A stretch of 64,000 bases of DNA from Citrobacter koseri (GTDB lineage: Bacteria > Pseudomonadota > Gammaproteobacteria > Enterobacterales > Enterobacteriaceae), in NCBI GenBank assembly GCA_900446925.1, contig UAVY01000007.1, positions 62,001-126,000 on the forward strand. The letters are read 5' to 3'. The notes beneath the pieces are model-generated. The model was given only the letters and a program-made list of their open reading frames with translations, was not told where the DNA came from and made no database searches. Shown in pieces: positions 31,258 to 43,685 of this stretch. Position 1 is the stretch's first letter. Every line of letters starts with the position of its first letter. Both the position numbers and the translations under genes were made by a program.

Positions 31258-33576
31258 TTAGTGACAGTTACCGGCAGGGCTTGCGCAGCAGGCGCTGGCC
31301 GTTTTACGCGTCGCCAGCAGTTCGATATCCACCCGGCTGCGAGCGCGCCGTAACAGCCCCAGCACCACGATGTTAAACAGGATGACCGCCAGAATGCAGA
31401 CCAGGCTATAGGTCGGATGCTGGCTAAAGCTTGCAACCTGATAGAACAGGGTAGACAGCGAGTAGGCGATATTCAGCCCCCACAGAATCGAGAAGCTCAT
31501 CCAGCCGCGGCTGGATTCACGCGCGATAGCCCCCATCACCGAGATGCACGGTACATACAGCAGAACGAAAATCAGATAGCTGTATGCGGCAGCGGCGCTG
31601 CCAAACTTCGCGTCCATCACGCCCATCGCCCGGTCGCCATTTCACCGTCGCCTTTGCTGGCTTCGATTGGGTTAGCCAGTACGCTAAGGCTGAAGGTGTC
31701 TTTCAGGCTTTGCCAGGTTTCATCGACCGCGCCCAGCAGCTCGTCGCCGAGATGGAAGTCAGCCGGATTAAACTCTTCTTCCTGAATATTTTCAGCGGTA
31801 TAGAGGGTGTTCAGCGTCCCTACCACCACCTCTTTCGCCATTGCGCCGGTGAACAGGCCAACGGTCGCCTGCCAGTTATCTTCATGAACGCCAATCGGTT
31901 TAAAGACAGGCGTAATCACGCGGCTGATGGACGCGAGCGCAGAGTCGTTGATGTTATCGACGATTTTTCCGCTCAGGGAGAAGCTGTTAAACGCGCTGAG
32001 GAAAATACTGACGATGATGATGACCTTACCGGCACGCAGCACAAAGCCTTTCAGGCGTTGCCAGGTCTGGATCACCAGACTTTTGATGTGCGGCACATGG
32101 TAGACCGGCAGTTCCATCACGAACGGAGAGGCTTCGCCGCGCATAATCGTGTGTTTAAGCATCAGGCCGGTCAGTACCGCCATCACGATACCCAGCACAT
32201 ACAGCGAGAAAACCGCCAGCGCGCCGTTTTGCCCAAAGAACGCGGCGGCAAACACGGCGAAAATCGCCAGACGTGCGCCGCAGGACATAAACGGCGCCAT
32301 CATAATGGTCATCAGACGTTCACGCGGTGCGTCCAGGGTACGGGCGCCCATTACGGACGGGACGTTACAGCCAAAGCCGACAATCAGCGGCACGAACGAT
32401 TTACCCGGCAGCCCTAGTGCCTGCATCAGACGGTCCATAACGAACGCCGCGCGCGCCATGTAGCCGGAGTCCTCCAGGAAAGAGAGGAACAGGTACATCA
32501 TGCCGATCTGCGGCACCAGCGGCAGAACGGTATTGATACCGCCGCCCAGCCCCTGCGCGAGGAAAATGGTGAGCCAGTCCGGGAAGTGCAGCGTGTAGCC
32601 GATCCACTGAATGCCGTGAATAAAGAGCGCCACGGAACCCACGTCGAACAGCGGTTGCAGCGCGCCGCCAATGTTAATGGCGAGCAGGAACATCAGGTAC
32701 ATGACGAACAGGAAAATCGGCAACCCGAGGAAACGGTTCAGGATGACCTTATCTACCGCTGCGGTGAAACGGCTGGGTTCCGCCGTCAGGGTGTTGCTGA
32801 CCACGTCGCAAATTGCGGCGATGCACTGATAACGCGCATCAGCGATGTGTAGCGCCGGGTCATCCATCTCTTTGCTCAGGCGAGTGAGCGACGCCTCAAG
32901 GTTTTGCGCGGCATTACCGGCGTAAACGCGGCTGTAGATATCGCCTTCCAGCATCTGCAAGCCTAGCCAGCGGCGCTGTTGCGCTGGCATATCCGCCGCC
33001 ATGACATCGGCCAGCGATTCGGCCTCGCGCAGCAACGGCCGGGCATAATGTACCAGCTCAACGTTTTCGTTTTCTTTATAGCGATCGATAGCCAGTTTCA
33101 GGGCTTCAATCCCACGGCCGCGTGTGGAAACCAACGGCACAACCGGGCAACCAAGGCGTGCGGACAGCGCGTCGATATCAATGCGAACCTGCTGTTTCTC
33201 CGCGATGTCGAGCATGTTGAGCGCCACAATGCAAGGAATGCCCAGCTCAAGCAGTTGCAGCGTCAGGTAGAGGTTGCGCTCAAGGTTAGAGGCATCCACC
33301 ACGTTGATCAGCAGGTCTGCGTCGCCGCTCAGAATGTAATGGCAGGCGATTTGTTCATCGAGGGAAGTTTGTGACGAAATGGTGGTCAGTGAATAGGTGC
33401 CGGGTAAATCGACCAGCGTGACCTGATGGTCGGTTGTTGCGAACTGACCTTCTTTGCGTTCAACGGTAACACCCGCCCAGTTCCCCACCACGCTGACGCG
33501 CGCCGGTGAGCTGGTTAAATAATGTTGTCTTGCCGGAATTTGGATTACCAATTAAACCAATGGTTAATTTTTTCAT
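31258..33576 (-). CDS. feoB: Fe(II) transporter FeoB (two frameshifts)
   Basis: Main ferrous iron permease: an N-terminal cytosolic G-protein domain fused to a polytopic membrane domain. G1 is [10 protein letters not shown] near residues 9-18, G3 is DLPGTYS and G4 is ALNMLD. Nucleoside gate motifs [11 protein letters not shown] and [10 protein letters not shown] lie in the membrane part. An extra base at about 33489 and a missing one at about 31630 break the frame. Corrected, the protein has 772 residues with [18 protein letters not shown] and [18 protein letters not shown]. It sits between feoA and feoC and is transcribed with them. Confidence 0.93.
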
Positions 33577-33594
33577 TTTTATAGACTCACCGAA

Positions 33595-33822
33595 TTAACA
33601 GGAAACCGCTTCCACTTCTAATAACGCCAGATCTTTCTTACGTAATACCAGGCTCACGCGGCGAGTTTCGATATGAATAGGATCGCCTAATGGGGCGACG
33701 CGCACTACGTTAAATGAAGAACCTGGCAACATGCCGAGTGAAAGCAGTTTCTGACGGTATGCCGGGCTGATTTCATGGGAAAAGCCGGTAATTTTCCACG
33801 CCGTGTCTGGAATGAATTGCAT
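33595..33822 (-). CDS. feoA: Ferrous iron transport protein FeoA
   Basis: 75-residue SH3-like (KOW-fold) cytosolic protein required for FeoB-dependent iron uptake. The typical core [21 protein letters not shown] lies at about residues 29-49. First gene of feoABC, 18 nt before feoB. A Fur-like box lies about 110 nt upstream. No frameshift. Confidence 0.94.
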   Translation of the reverse strand: MQFIPDTAWKITGFSHEISPAYRQKLLSLGMLPGSSFNVVRVAPLGDPIHIETRRVSLVLRKKDLALLEVEAVSC

Positions 33823-34198
33823 AGGGGGCCTACTTGTTTCTCGCTAACTGGACGTATACCTCATGCGCGCTCAGAAGGCGGCATAAGACCAGATGATTAG
33901 CCAACGAAAGAAAGATTAAATAATCAACAAGACAATGATAATGAGAATGGTTTTTATCATCAATGATTAAAATGTGACGGAATGTAGAAATGGATAATAA
34001 ATTGAGTCAGTTTTGACATGGCTCAACATTTATTCGTCTTAAAAAGAACGTGTTGATTTAAAACATTATTCAGCGTTGCTAATGTTTAATTAAGGTTTCA
34101 TCTGTTAATGAATTGATAATTACCAGTACTGGCAACAGGCGGGTAATGAATTAAGCAATTTAATTCGTAAGATTTAATTGTTAATTTCAAATATAACG
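33823..34198. other. AT-rich feo upstream region
   Basis: About 375 bases between feoA and the yhgF end, much richer in A+T than its neighbours. It holds a Fur-like box (separate entry) and presumably the feo promoter on the minus strand. I see no gene here. Confidence 0.5.
33931..33949 (-). promoter_or_regulatory. Fur box upstream of feoABC
   Basis: GACAATGATAATGAGAATG matches 14 of 19 positions of the Fur consensus. feoABC is Fur-repressed in E. coli and Salmonella, so the position fits. Confidence 0.55.
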
Positions 34199-34231
34199 GC
34201 CGGATGGCGGTATAGATACCTCATCCGGCCT
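34199..34231. repeat. Single REP after yhgF
   Basis: GCCGGATGGCGGTAT with ATACCTCATCCGGCCTAC, one REP unit 18 bases downstream of the yhgF stop. Confidence 0.65.
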
Positions 34232-34248
34232 ACAAGCATAAGGCTTGA

Positions 34249-36584
34249 TTAGCGTTTTTTACCCATTGCGGCCGCCAGCGCGTCCATCATGGCGCTGTTG
34301 CCCGCAGGCTGCGCGTCACGACCACGCGGCTTCGCCGCTTTTGCCGCCGGGCGGTTGCCCTGGGCGCGATCGTTGCCGCCGCCGCCGCGACGGGCGTTGG
34401 TTTCACCCGGCTGCTCGTCCAGACGCATGGTCAGCGCGATGCGCTTACGTTGCAGGTCAACCTCCAGCACTTTCACCTTCACGATGTCGCCCGCTTTCAC
34501 CACGGTGTGTGGATCTTCGACGAACTTATTCGACAGGGAAGAGATGTGCACCAGACCGTCCTGATGTACGCCGATATCCACAAACGCGCCAAAGTTGGTG
34601 ACGTTGGTTACGGCGCCTTCCAGAATCATGCCCGGTTGCAGATCGTTCATGGTTTCTACGCCATCAGCAAACTGCGCGGTTTTGAACTCTGGACGCGGGT
34701 CGCGGCCCGGTTTTTCCAGCTCTTTGATGATGTCGGTAACGGTTGGCACGCCGAATTTGTCGTCGGTGAAATCCACCGCTTTCAAATTGCGTAGCTCGCT
34801 GCTGTTGCCCATCAGCGCTTTCAGCGCCTGTTGGGTGGCGGCAAGAATACGCTCGACCACCGGGTAGGCTTCCGGGTGAACGGTAGAGGCATCCAGCGGG
34901 TTATCGCCGTGGTTGATGCGCAGGAAGCCCGCGCACTGTTCAAAGGCTTTCGGCCCCAGACGGCTCACTTTCAGCAACTGCTGGCGGTTCTGGAACTGAC
35001 CGTTTTCATCACGCCAGGCGACGATATTCTGCGCCATCATGCGCGTTAAGCCTGCCACGCGGGTCAGCAACGGTACGGACGCGGTATTGAGATCGACGCC
35101 GACGGCGTTTACGCAGTCTTCCACAACGGCATCCAACTTACGGGCAAGCTGGGTCTGGCTGACGTCGTGCTGATACTGGCCGACGCCGGATGGATTTCGG
35201 ATCGATTTTCACCAGCTCCGCCAGCGGGTCTTGCAGACGACGGGCGATAGAGACCGCGCCGCGCAGCGAAACGTCCAGATCCGGGAACTCCAGCGCCGCC
35301 AGCTCGGAAGCGGAATACACCGATGCTCCGGCTTCGCTGACGATCACTTTCTGCGCCGTCACTTTCGGGAACTGTTTCTGCACGTCGAGGAAGAAGCGCT
35401 CGGTTTCGCGCGACGCCGTGCCGTTACCAATCGCCACCAGCTCAACGTTGTGTTTTTCGCACAGCGCGGCAACCGCCACCGCAGCTTTAGCCGCCTGACC
35501 GGTATGTGGATAAATGGTGTCGGGTGGCGACCAGTTTACCGGTGCCGTCCACTACGGCGACCTTCACGCCGGTACGCAGACCCGGATCGAGACCCATAGT
35601 CGCACGCAGGCCAGCAGGCGCCGCCATCAGCAGATCGTGGAGGTTGCGGGCAAAGACGTTAATGGCTTCATCTTCCGCGCGTTCACGCACGGTGCCCATC
35701 AGTTCGGTTTCGAGATGCATCAGGACTTTGATACGCCATGTCCAGCTCACCACGCCTTTGCGCCAGCTATCCGCCGGGGCGTTGTTCAGACGCAGGCCGA
35801 GGTGATCCTGGATGATCTGCTCGCAGTGGCTCTCTTTGGGCGGCTCATCGAATTGCGGGTCGGCATTCAGCGACAGTTGCAGCACGCCTTCGTTGCGGCC
35901 ACGGAACATCGCCAGCGCACGGTGTGAAGGGACGGTGGCGATTGGTTCGTGATGATCGAAGTAATCTCGGAATTTCGCCCCTTCCTCCTCTTTGCCGCTT
36001 ACGACGGTCGCGACCAGGTGGGCGTTCTTCCACAGATAATCGCGCACTTTCGCCAGCAGCGCTGCGTCTTCGGCAAAACGCTCCATCAGGATATAGCGTG
36101 CGCCATCAAGGGCTGCTTTGGCATCCGCCACGCCGTTGTCAGCGTCGATGTATTTTGCCGCTTCCGTTTCCGGGGTGTGGGAGGGATCTGACCACAGCAG
36201 GTCAGCCAGCGGTTCAAGTCCGGCTTCGATGGCGATTTGCCCGCGTGTGCGACGCTTGGGTTTGTAGGGTAGGTAGAGGTCTTCGAGTTCGGTCTTACTT
36301 AACGTGCCGTTGATGGCGTTAGCCAGCTCATCGGTCAGCTTGCCTTGCTCGGAAATGGACTTGAGAATGGCCTGACGTCTGTCTTCCAGTTCACGTAGAT
36401 ATCCCAGACGGGTCTCCAGATTACGCAGTTGCGTGTCATCCAGCCCGCCGGTGATCTCCTTACGATAACGTGCGATAAACGGCACGGTGTTCCCTTCGTC
36501 AAGCAGGCGAACGGCAGCGTCTACCTGTTCGGCGCGTGCCTGAATTTCACCCGCGATAATGCGGCAGAAAGAATCATTCATCAT
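34249..36584 (-). CDS. yhgF: Tex-family RNA-binding protein YhgF (two frameshifts)
   Basis: Homologue of the Bordetella transcription accessory protein Tex, with a YqgF-like nuclease-fold domain, helix-hairpin-helix region and C-terminal S1 RNA-binding domain ([23 protein letters not shown], split around residues 655-677). The start [17 protein letters not shown] at 36584 is conserved. Extra bases at about 35523 and 35188 break the frame. Corrected, the protein has 777 residues with [16 protein letters not shown] and [16 protein letters not shown]. The Gly/Arg-rich tail before [12 protein letters not shown] is slightly longer than in E. coli. Lies next to greB on the same strand. Confidence 0.9.
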
Positions 36585-36681
36585 GGATTTAGTTTCATCT
36601 GAGTAAAAAATCAGGGGATAGTTATACGGATTGACTGGCAAAATTGCCAGTCATCAGCGGGGGCTTCGGATTGTTCCGGCG

Positions 36682-37155
36682 CTATTTTACGTATTCGATC
36701 TCATTAACGTACCAGCTGGCCTCGCCGGCGGGCGTGTGTACTACCGCGAGATCGCCCACTTCTTTTTTCAGCAACGCCCGCGCCATAGGCGAGTCGATGG
36801 AGATGTAATCCTTACGACCGAAAATTTCATCGTAGCCGACGATGCGAAAGCGGCGGATATCGCCCTCATCGTTTTCGATTTCCACCCACGCGCCGAAGAA
36901 CACTTTGCCTTCCTGCTGCGGGGAATAATCGACGATTTTCAGGTTTTCCATGCATTTGGTCAGATAACGAACACGACGGTCGATCTCACGCAGGCGCTTT
37001 TTATTATACTGATAGTCGGCATTTTCGCTGCGGTCCCCAAGACTCGCAGCCCAGGTCACTTTTTTGGTGACTTCCGGGCGCTCTTCCCGCCAGAGATAAT
37101 TCAGCTCGTGTTTGAGTTTTTCGTACCCTTCCCGGGTAATCAGGGGCGTTTTCAT
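36682..37155 (-). CDS. greB: Transcription elongation factor GreB
   Basis: Binds in the secondary channel of RNA polymerase and stimulates cleavage of backtracked RNA. It has 157 residues: an N-terminal coiled coil with the acidic tip region SLGDRSENADYQYNKKRLRE (about residues 38-57) and a C-terminal FKBP-like domain containing YDEIFGRKDYISIDSPMARALL. One residue shorter than E. coli GreB (it ends EYVK). Divergent from ompR. No frameshift. Confidence 0.95.
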   Translation of the reverse strand: MKTPLITREGYEKLKHELNYLWREERPEVTKKVTWAASLGDRSENADYQYNKKRLREIDRRVRYLTKCMENLKIVDYSPQQEGKVFFGAWVEIENDEGDIRRFRIVGYDEIFGRKDYISIDSPMARALLKKEVGDLAVVHTPAGEASWYVNEIEYVK

Positions 37156-37381
37156 CTCGTTGATTTACCTTTGACTATTTGGCGATGCGCACAATACGTA
37201 TTACGTGATCGCCGCAGCAGAATAAATAATGTGTCGCAAGATTAATTGTATACTTAAGCTGCTGTTAAATATGCTTTGTAACAATTTAGCCTGGAATTTA
37301 TACCAGAATTCGCTGGTGACGAACGTAAGCTTTTTTAAGAATACACACATTCAATTGTTGCGAACCTTTGGGAGTAAAACA

Positions 37382-38097
37382 ATGCAAGAGAATTATAAGA
37401 TTCTGGTGGTGGATGACGATATGCGCCTGCGCGCGCTACTGGAACGTTATCTGACCGAGCAGGGCTTCCAGGTTCGAAGCGTGGCAAACGCCGAGCAAAT
37501 GGATCGTCTGCTGACCCGTGAGTCCTTCCATCTTATGGTACTGGACCTCATGCTGCCTGGCGAAGACGGCCTGTCAATTTGCCGCCGTCTGCGCAGCCAG
37601 AGCAACCCTATGCCGATCATCATGGTGACGGCGAAGGGCGAAGAAGTGGACCGCATTGTGGGTCTGGAGATCGGTGCTGACGACTACATTCCGAAGCCGT
37701 TCAACCCGCGTGAACTGCTGGCGCGTATTCGCGCTGTGCTGCGCCGTCAGGCGAACGAACTGCCGGGCGCGCCTTCGCAGGAAGAAGCGGTAATCGCCTT
37801 CGGTAAGTTCAAGCTGAACCTCGGCACCCGCGAAATGTTCCGCGAAGACGAACCGATGCCGCTCACCAGCGGTGAATTTGCGGTACTGAAAGCGCTGGTC
37901 AGCCACCCGCGCGAACCGCTCTCCCGCGATAAGCTGATGAACCTGGCGCGCGGTCGTGAATACTCTGCGATGGAACGCTCCATTGATGTGCAGATCTCCC
38001 GTCTGCGCCGCATGGTGGAAGAAGATCCGGCGCATCCGCGTTACATTCAGACCGTCTGGGGACTGGGCTACGTCTTTGTACCGGACGGTTCTAAAGC

Positions 38098-38101
<4 letters not shown>
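37382..38101 (+). CDS. ompR: Osmoregulation response regulator OmpR
   Basis: Response regulator controlling ompF, ompC and other envelope genes in response to EnvZ. The ATG at 37382 (MQENYKILVVDDD) gives 239 residues identical in length to E. coli; the frame is open upstream but the additional residues are not conserved. Asp55 in LMVLDLMLPGEDG is the phosphorylation site, with acidic residues 11-12 and Lys in IPKPFNPRELLAR. The C-terminal winged helix ends GLGYVFVPDGSKA. The stop overlaps the envZ start in ATGA. Confidence 0.97.
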
Positions 38102-39449
<1,348 letters not shown>

Positions 39450-39450
39450 G

Positions 39451-39477
39451 AAAGGGAGGCGAAATGCCTCCCTTTTT
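39451..39477 (+). terminator. Terminator of ompR-envZ
   Basis: AAAGGGAGGC pairs with GCCTCCCTTT around a GAAAT loop, followed by TTTC. It lies directly after the envZ stop. Confidence 0.8.
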
Positions 39478-39488
39478 CGTTTCTCAGC

Positions 39489-39565
39489 GCCCGGTGGCGC
39501 TACGCTTACCGGGCCTACAACAGCGTGTGCTCTGTAGGCCGGATAAGGCGCAGCCGCCATCCGGC
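39489..39565. repeat. REP pair between envZ and pckA
   Basis: GCCCGGTGGCGC with TTACCGGGCCTAC at 39489-39518 and GTAGGCCGGATAAGGCG with GCCGCCATCCGGC at 39534-39565, in the gap between convergent genes. Confidence 0.75.
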
Positions 39566-39573
39566 GTGTTTTT

Positions 39574-41194
39574 TTACAGCTTCGGCCCGGCGCTGACCAG
39601 CGCTTCACCGGCTGGGGTATCGGTGTATTTCTCGAAATTCTCGACAAACAGTTTCGCCAGCGCGGTGGCTTTTTCCTGCCACTGTTCCGGTGACGCGTAG
39701 GTGTTACGCGGGTCAAGAATACGAGTCTCTACGCCCGGCAGCTCGGTCGGGATCGCCAGGTCAAACATCGGCAGATTAAAGGTTTCCGCATTATCCAGAG
39801 AGCCGTTCAGGATGGCGTCGATAATCGCGCGCGTATCTTTGATGGAGATACGTTTGCCCGTGCCGTTCCAGCCGGTGTTTACCAGATACGCCTGTGCGCC
39901 GGATGCCTGCATGCGTTTGACCAGCACTTCAGCGTACTGCGTCGGGTGCAGCGACAGGAACGCCGCGCCGAAGCAGGCAGAGAAGGTTGGCGTCGGTTCG
40001 GTAACGCCGCGCTCAGTACCGGCCAGTTTAGCGGTAAAGCCAGACAGGAAGTGGTACTGCGTCTGGTCAGCCGTCAGGCGAGAAACCGGCGGCAGCACGC
40101 CGAAAGCGTCGGCAGTCAGGAAGATGACTTTGGTTGCATGACCCGCTTTTGATACTGGCTTAACGATGTTATCGATGTGATAAATCGGGTAGGAGACGCG
40201 GGTGTTCTCGGTTTTGGAACCATCGTCGAAATCGATGGAGCCATCTTCGCGAACGGTGACGTTTTCCAGCAGCGCATCGCGACGGATAGCGTTGTAGATT
40301 TCCGGTTCGGCTTCTTTAGACAGCTTGATGGTTTTCGCGTAGCAGCCGCCTTCAAAGTTAAACACACCGTCGTCATCCCAGCCGTGTTCGTCATCGCCGA
40401 TCAGACGGCGTTTCGGGTCGGTGGAGAGGGTGGTTTTCCCGGTGCCGGAAAGCCCGAAGAAGACCGCGACGTCGCCTTTCTCACCCACGTTGGCGGAGCA
40501 GTGCATGGAAGCAATGCCTTTCAGCGGCAGCAGGTAGTTCATGACGGAGAACATCCCTTTTTTCATTTCGCCGCCGTACCAGGTGCCGCCAATTAACTGA
40601 ATGCGTTCAGTCAGGTTGAAGGCCACGAAGTTTTCAGAGTTCAGCCCCTGTTCCTTCCACTGCGGGTTGGTGCATTTCGCGCCGTTCATCACGATAAAAT
40701 CTGGTTTGAAATCCACCAGTTCTTCGTCCGCAGGACGGATGAACATGTTTTTGACAAAATGCGCCTGCCAGGCGACTTCCGTGATGAAGCGAACGGAGAG
40801 ACGGGTATCCGCGTTAGCGCCGCAGAAGGCGTCAACGATGAACAGGCGTTTGCCGGAGAGTTGGCTGAGTTACCAGCCCTTTCAGGTGCTGCCAGGTTTC
40901 CTGGGACAGCGGTTTGTTGTCGTTCTTGCCTTTGCCTTTGTCGGACCACCAGAGCGTGTCACGCGTGGTGTCGTCACGGACAATGTATTTATCCTTCGGC
41001 GAACGTCCGGTAAAGATACCAGTATCAACGGCAACGGCGCCCAGATTCGTTAATACGCCGCGCTCGTAACCTTCCAGAGTAGGATCGAGTTCCTCCTGGT
41101 ACAGCAGGTCGTAGCTGGGGTTGTAAACGATATCCTGAACGTCATTGATACCATAAGCCTTGAGATCTTGCGGGGTTAAGCTGTTAACGCGCAT
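39574..41194 (-). CDS. pckA: Phosphoenolpyruvate carboxykinase (ATP) PckA (one frameshift)
   Basis: Converts oxaloacetate to phosphoenolpyruvate with ATP, the first step of gluconeogenesis. The start [16 protein letters not shown] is at 41194. The P-loop GLSGTGKTT and metal/oxaloacetate-binding residues around [15 protein letters not shown] are present. An extra base at about 40863 breaks the frame after LKGLVT. Corrected, [20 protein letters not shown] is continuous and the protein has 539 residues, one fewer than E. coli. Two strong CRP-like sites lie upstream, consistent with catabolite control. Confidence 0.94.
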
Positions 41195-41314
41195 GTCACT
41201 ACTCCTTAGCCAATATGTATTACCTGAAATTGTAGGGTTTTTTAGGGTTTGTTAACCGCGACGAGGCTCATAGATTTACGTATCTGGACAAAATCACGAT
41301 TGACCGAAAACGGC

Positions 41315-41330
41315 TGTGACTCCTGTCACG
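41315..41330 (-). promoter_or_regulatory. CRP site proximal to pckA
   Basis: TGTGA-CTCCTG-TCACG is a nearly perfect CRP site, 121-136 nt before the pckA start. Confidence 0.65.
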
Positions 41331-41417
41331 AAGCGGCGCTTATTATGGCAGAGAACCCTTTTTTGTTGTGGAAAATGTTCTTAAAACGTTAAAAATGAGT
41401 GTATTCTGCGGGAATGT

Positions 41418-41433
41418 TGTGAGTGTAATCGCA
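41418..41433 (-). promoter_or_regulatory. CRP site distal to pckA
   Basis: TGTGA-GTGTAA-TCGCA, one mismatch from TGTGA-N6-TCACA, 224-239 nt before the pckA start. Confidence 0.6.
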
Positions 41434-41522
41434 TTCATGTAAGAAATTTACGAAACCCTTACATATAAAATATCGATTCACCACGAAGGAAAAAATGAAC
41501 AAAAAGTGCGGAATTTTGCGGG

Positions 41523-41600
41523 GCAGGCCGGATGACGACGCGGATGCGTCTTATCTGACCTGTAAATGAGTAAGCCTGATGAGCGATTCGCCATCAGGCT
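41523..41600. repeat. REP-like palindromes after hslO
   Basis: A degenerate unit (GCAGGCCGGATGACG with CGTCTTATCTGACCTG, 41523-41562) and GCCTGATGAGCG with CGCCATCAGGC (41574-41599). The second is followed by TTTTT on the plus strand, so it might also stop plus-strand transcription. Confidence 0.55.
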
Positions 41601-41612
41601 TTTTACTAGTGA

Positions 41613-42498
41613 TTAATGCACCTGCGGGTCGGCAGGGGAGGCGTTGTTGCGGATTTCCGCAATGTCCATCGCGTTTGAACAGATAGTGGCTGCCGCAGTA
41701 ATCGCAGTGGCATATCGATCTCGGCCTTCTTCCGCCAGGATGCTGTCCACTTCTTCATCCGGCAGCGTTTTCAGCGCGCCCGCACAGCGTTCACGAGAAC
41801 AGGTACACTTGAACTCAACGTCCTGCGGGTCGTAGAGCGTGACTTCTTCTTCATGGTACAAACGCCACAACACATCGTTAGCCGGAAGGGTCAGCAACTC
41901 TTCGGTTTTGATGGTTCCGGTCAGCGTCGCCAGGTGATCGAAGTCGTCTGCCTGCGCGTTCTGCGCGGGCATTACCTGTAGCAGCATTCCGCCCGCCGCC
42001 GGTTTGCCTTCCACCTCGCCAGTGCGGATGAACAGGCGTGTCGGCAGCTGTTCGGAACGCAGGAAGTAATCTTCCAGGCACGCCGCCAGCGTGTCGCCTT
42101 CCAGACCGACCACGCCCTGATAACGCTCGCCTTCTTCCGGTGTAATGGTGATCACCAGATAGCCGTTGCCCACCAGCGTTTTCAGATCCGCGTTTTCCGG
42201 CACTTCGCCCTGTACGCGAAGCGACGCCGCGCATCTGCTGGTTGTTATTGCCGTTGATCACCGCCAGGGCTCAGCGGGCCGTCGCCTGTAGCTGCACGGT
42301 AATGTCACCGGCAAATTTCAGCGTGGCGGTCAGGCAGGCTGGTGGCGACCAGCAGCTCGGCCAGCACGGTTTTTACCGGCTGCGGATAGGCGTGGTTTTC
42401 GAGGATCTGTTGCAGGGTTTTCCGATACGGTCACCAGTTCGCCGCGCACGGCAAAGTTTTTCAAACAGATAACGATGTAATTGGTCATGTTGCGGCAT
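41613..42498 (-). CDS. hslO: Redox-regulated chaperone Hsp33, HslO (nine frameshifts)
   Basis: Holdase chaperone switched on by disulfide formation and zinc loss during oxidative stress. Start [13 protein letters not shown] at 42498. Extra bases at about 42459, 42419, 42333, 42268, 42219, 41724, 41709 and 41675 and a missing one at about 42285 break it repeatedly. Corrected, it has 292 residues with the zinc cysteines CTCSRERC and CDYCG; the second pair is lost in the uncorrected reading because three insertions cancel in frame. The most heavily damaged gene for its size here. It is followed upstream by hslR on the same strand. Confidence 0.88.
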
Positions 42499-42522
42499 AA
42501 TCATCTCTCTTGCGGGTGACAG

Positions 42523-42926
42523 TCACTCACTGTCGCCGTGTTTAAATCGTAAACAGGTCGCGGCGCTCTTTTTTATCCGGTCGCCTGTCCGGGTGCGGCA
42601 TGGTTAATGCGTTAAGTTTGCGTGCCTGCGCCATTTTTTCGCGTTTTTCCACGCTCTCCGCTGTTTCTTCATACAGCGTAACGGCTTCGCTCGCCGGACG
42701 GCGCTGCTCGGTAATGCCTTTAATGATTACCGTCCGCTCGTCGTTGCCCTGGCGGCAGGGTCAGCGTCGCATTCAGCTCGACAATCTTGCCCGGCTTGCT
42801 GCGCTGCCCGTTATAGTGCACCTTACCGCCTTCAACCATTTCGCGGGCCAATGCACGGGTTTTATAAAAGCGTGCGGCCCACAGCCATTTATCCAGTCGG
42901 ACCTCAATAGAGGGCTTTTCTTTCAT
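42523..42926 (-). CDS. hslR: Heat-shock ribosome-associated protein Hsp15, HslR (two frameshifts)
   Basis: S4-domain RNA-binding protein that recognises 50S subunits carrying nascent chain-tRNA and helps recycle them after heat shock. The S4 motif VRLDKWLWAARFYKTRALAREMVEGG spans about residues 9-34 (in E. coli numbering). Extra bases at about 42754 and 42551 break the frame. Corrected, it has 133 residues with LTLRQGNDERTVII and the basic tail ending KHGDSE. Between yrfG and hslO on the same strand; in E. coli these belong to a heat-shock operon. Confidence 0.9.
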
Positions 42927-42936
42927 GGCGTCTCCT

Positions 42937-43604
42937 TCACATCAGTGAGGGGATCAGTCGGCGGTAATCATTCAACGACGGATGGCGTGCATACTGCTTT
43001 TCTGCAATGCCGGAGTCGGGATTGGTCACGCCGAGGCAGTAACGAATGCCGAATTGGGCGGCGGCGTCGAGAATCGGTTCGCTGTCGTCGATAAACAGCG
43101 TTTTCTCTGCGCTTATTCCCGTTTCTTCAGCCACTGCGTGCCATAACCGCTGATCCTCTTTGGGATAACCAAATGTGTGGGTGGAAAGTAATAAATCAAG
43201 GTGTGATGCCAGACCGGTATGTTCCAGCTTCACCGCCAGGTTATGCGGGTGCGCGTTGGTCAGCAGAATGCGGCGTTTACCGCGGGCTTTTAACGCATCC
43301 AGAAACGGCACGGTATCTTCGCGCAGCACGGCGCGCGGCCCTGTGCCGTCGTCATGGCGCAAATGTCCAGACCCAGCCGCTCGCTCCAGTAATCAAGACA
43401 GTACCAGTTTAGCGTATGCTGCACGGCATGATACTGCTGGCGAATATAGTCCTGGGCTTCCTGTGCAGTGATTCCCTGCTGTGCGCCATAGGTTTCCGGC
43501 ACCAGTTTCTGCCAGAAATAGTTATCGAATGCCAGATCGAGCAGCGTGCCGTCCATGTCCAGCAAAACGGTATCGACGTCCTGCCAGGCAATATCAATAT
43601 GCAT
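42937..43604 (-). CDS. yrfG: HAD-family GMP/IMP nucleotidase YrfG (one frameshift)
   Basis: HAD phosphatase reported in E. coli to dephosphorylate GMP and IMP. The nucleophile motif VLLDMDGTLLDL lies near residues 13-24, motif II is ILLTNAHP and the motif IV acidic pair is LFIDDSEPIL. A missing base at about 43338 breaks the frame. Corrected, TTAQGPRAVLREDTVPFL is continuous and the protein has 222 residues. Lies between igaA and hslR on the same strand. Confidence 0.9.
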
Positions 43605-43685
43605 GGGAATTCTCCAGATGAGATTGCCGCCAAATCCTGGCGGCTTTTGCCGGATATGCGCTACAGGGTAGCATACCGTGAGCTG

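Larger units (their letters stand above)
41195..41612. other. pckA upstream gap
   Basis: 418 bases with no gene. It holds two CRP-like sites and REP-like palindromes near 41523-41600. In E. coli the yhgE gene lies here; nothing resembling it is present. Confidence 0.55.

Noticed and set aside
33955..33975. An FNR site upstream of feoA
   Set aside because: TTATCATCAATGATTAA resembles a half-match to TTGAT-N4-ATCAA, but several positions differ; too weak to call.
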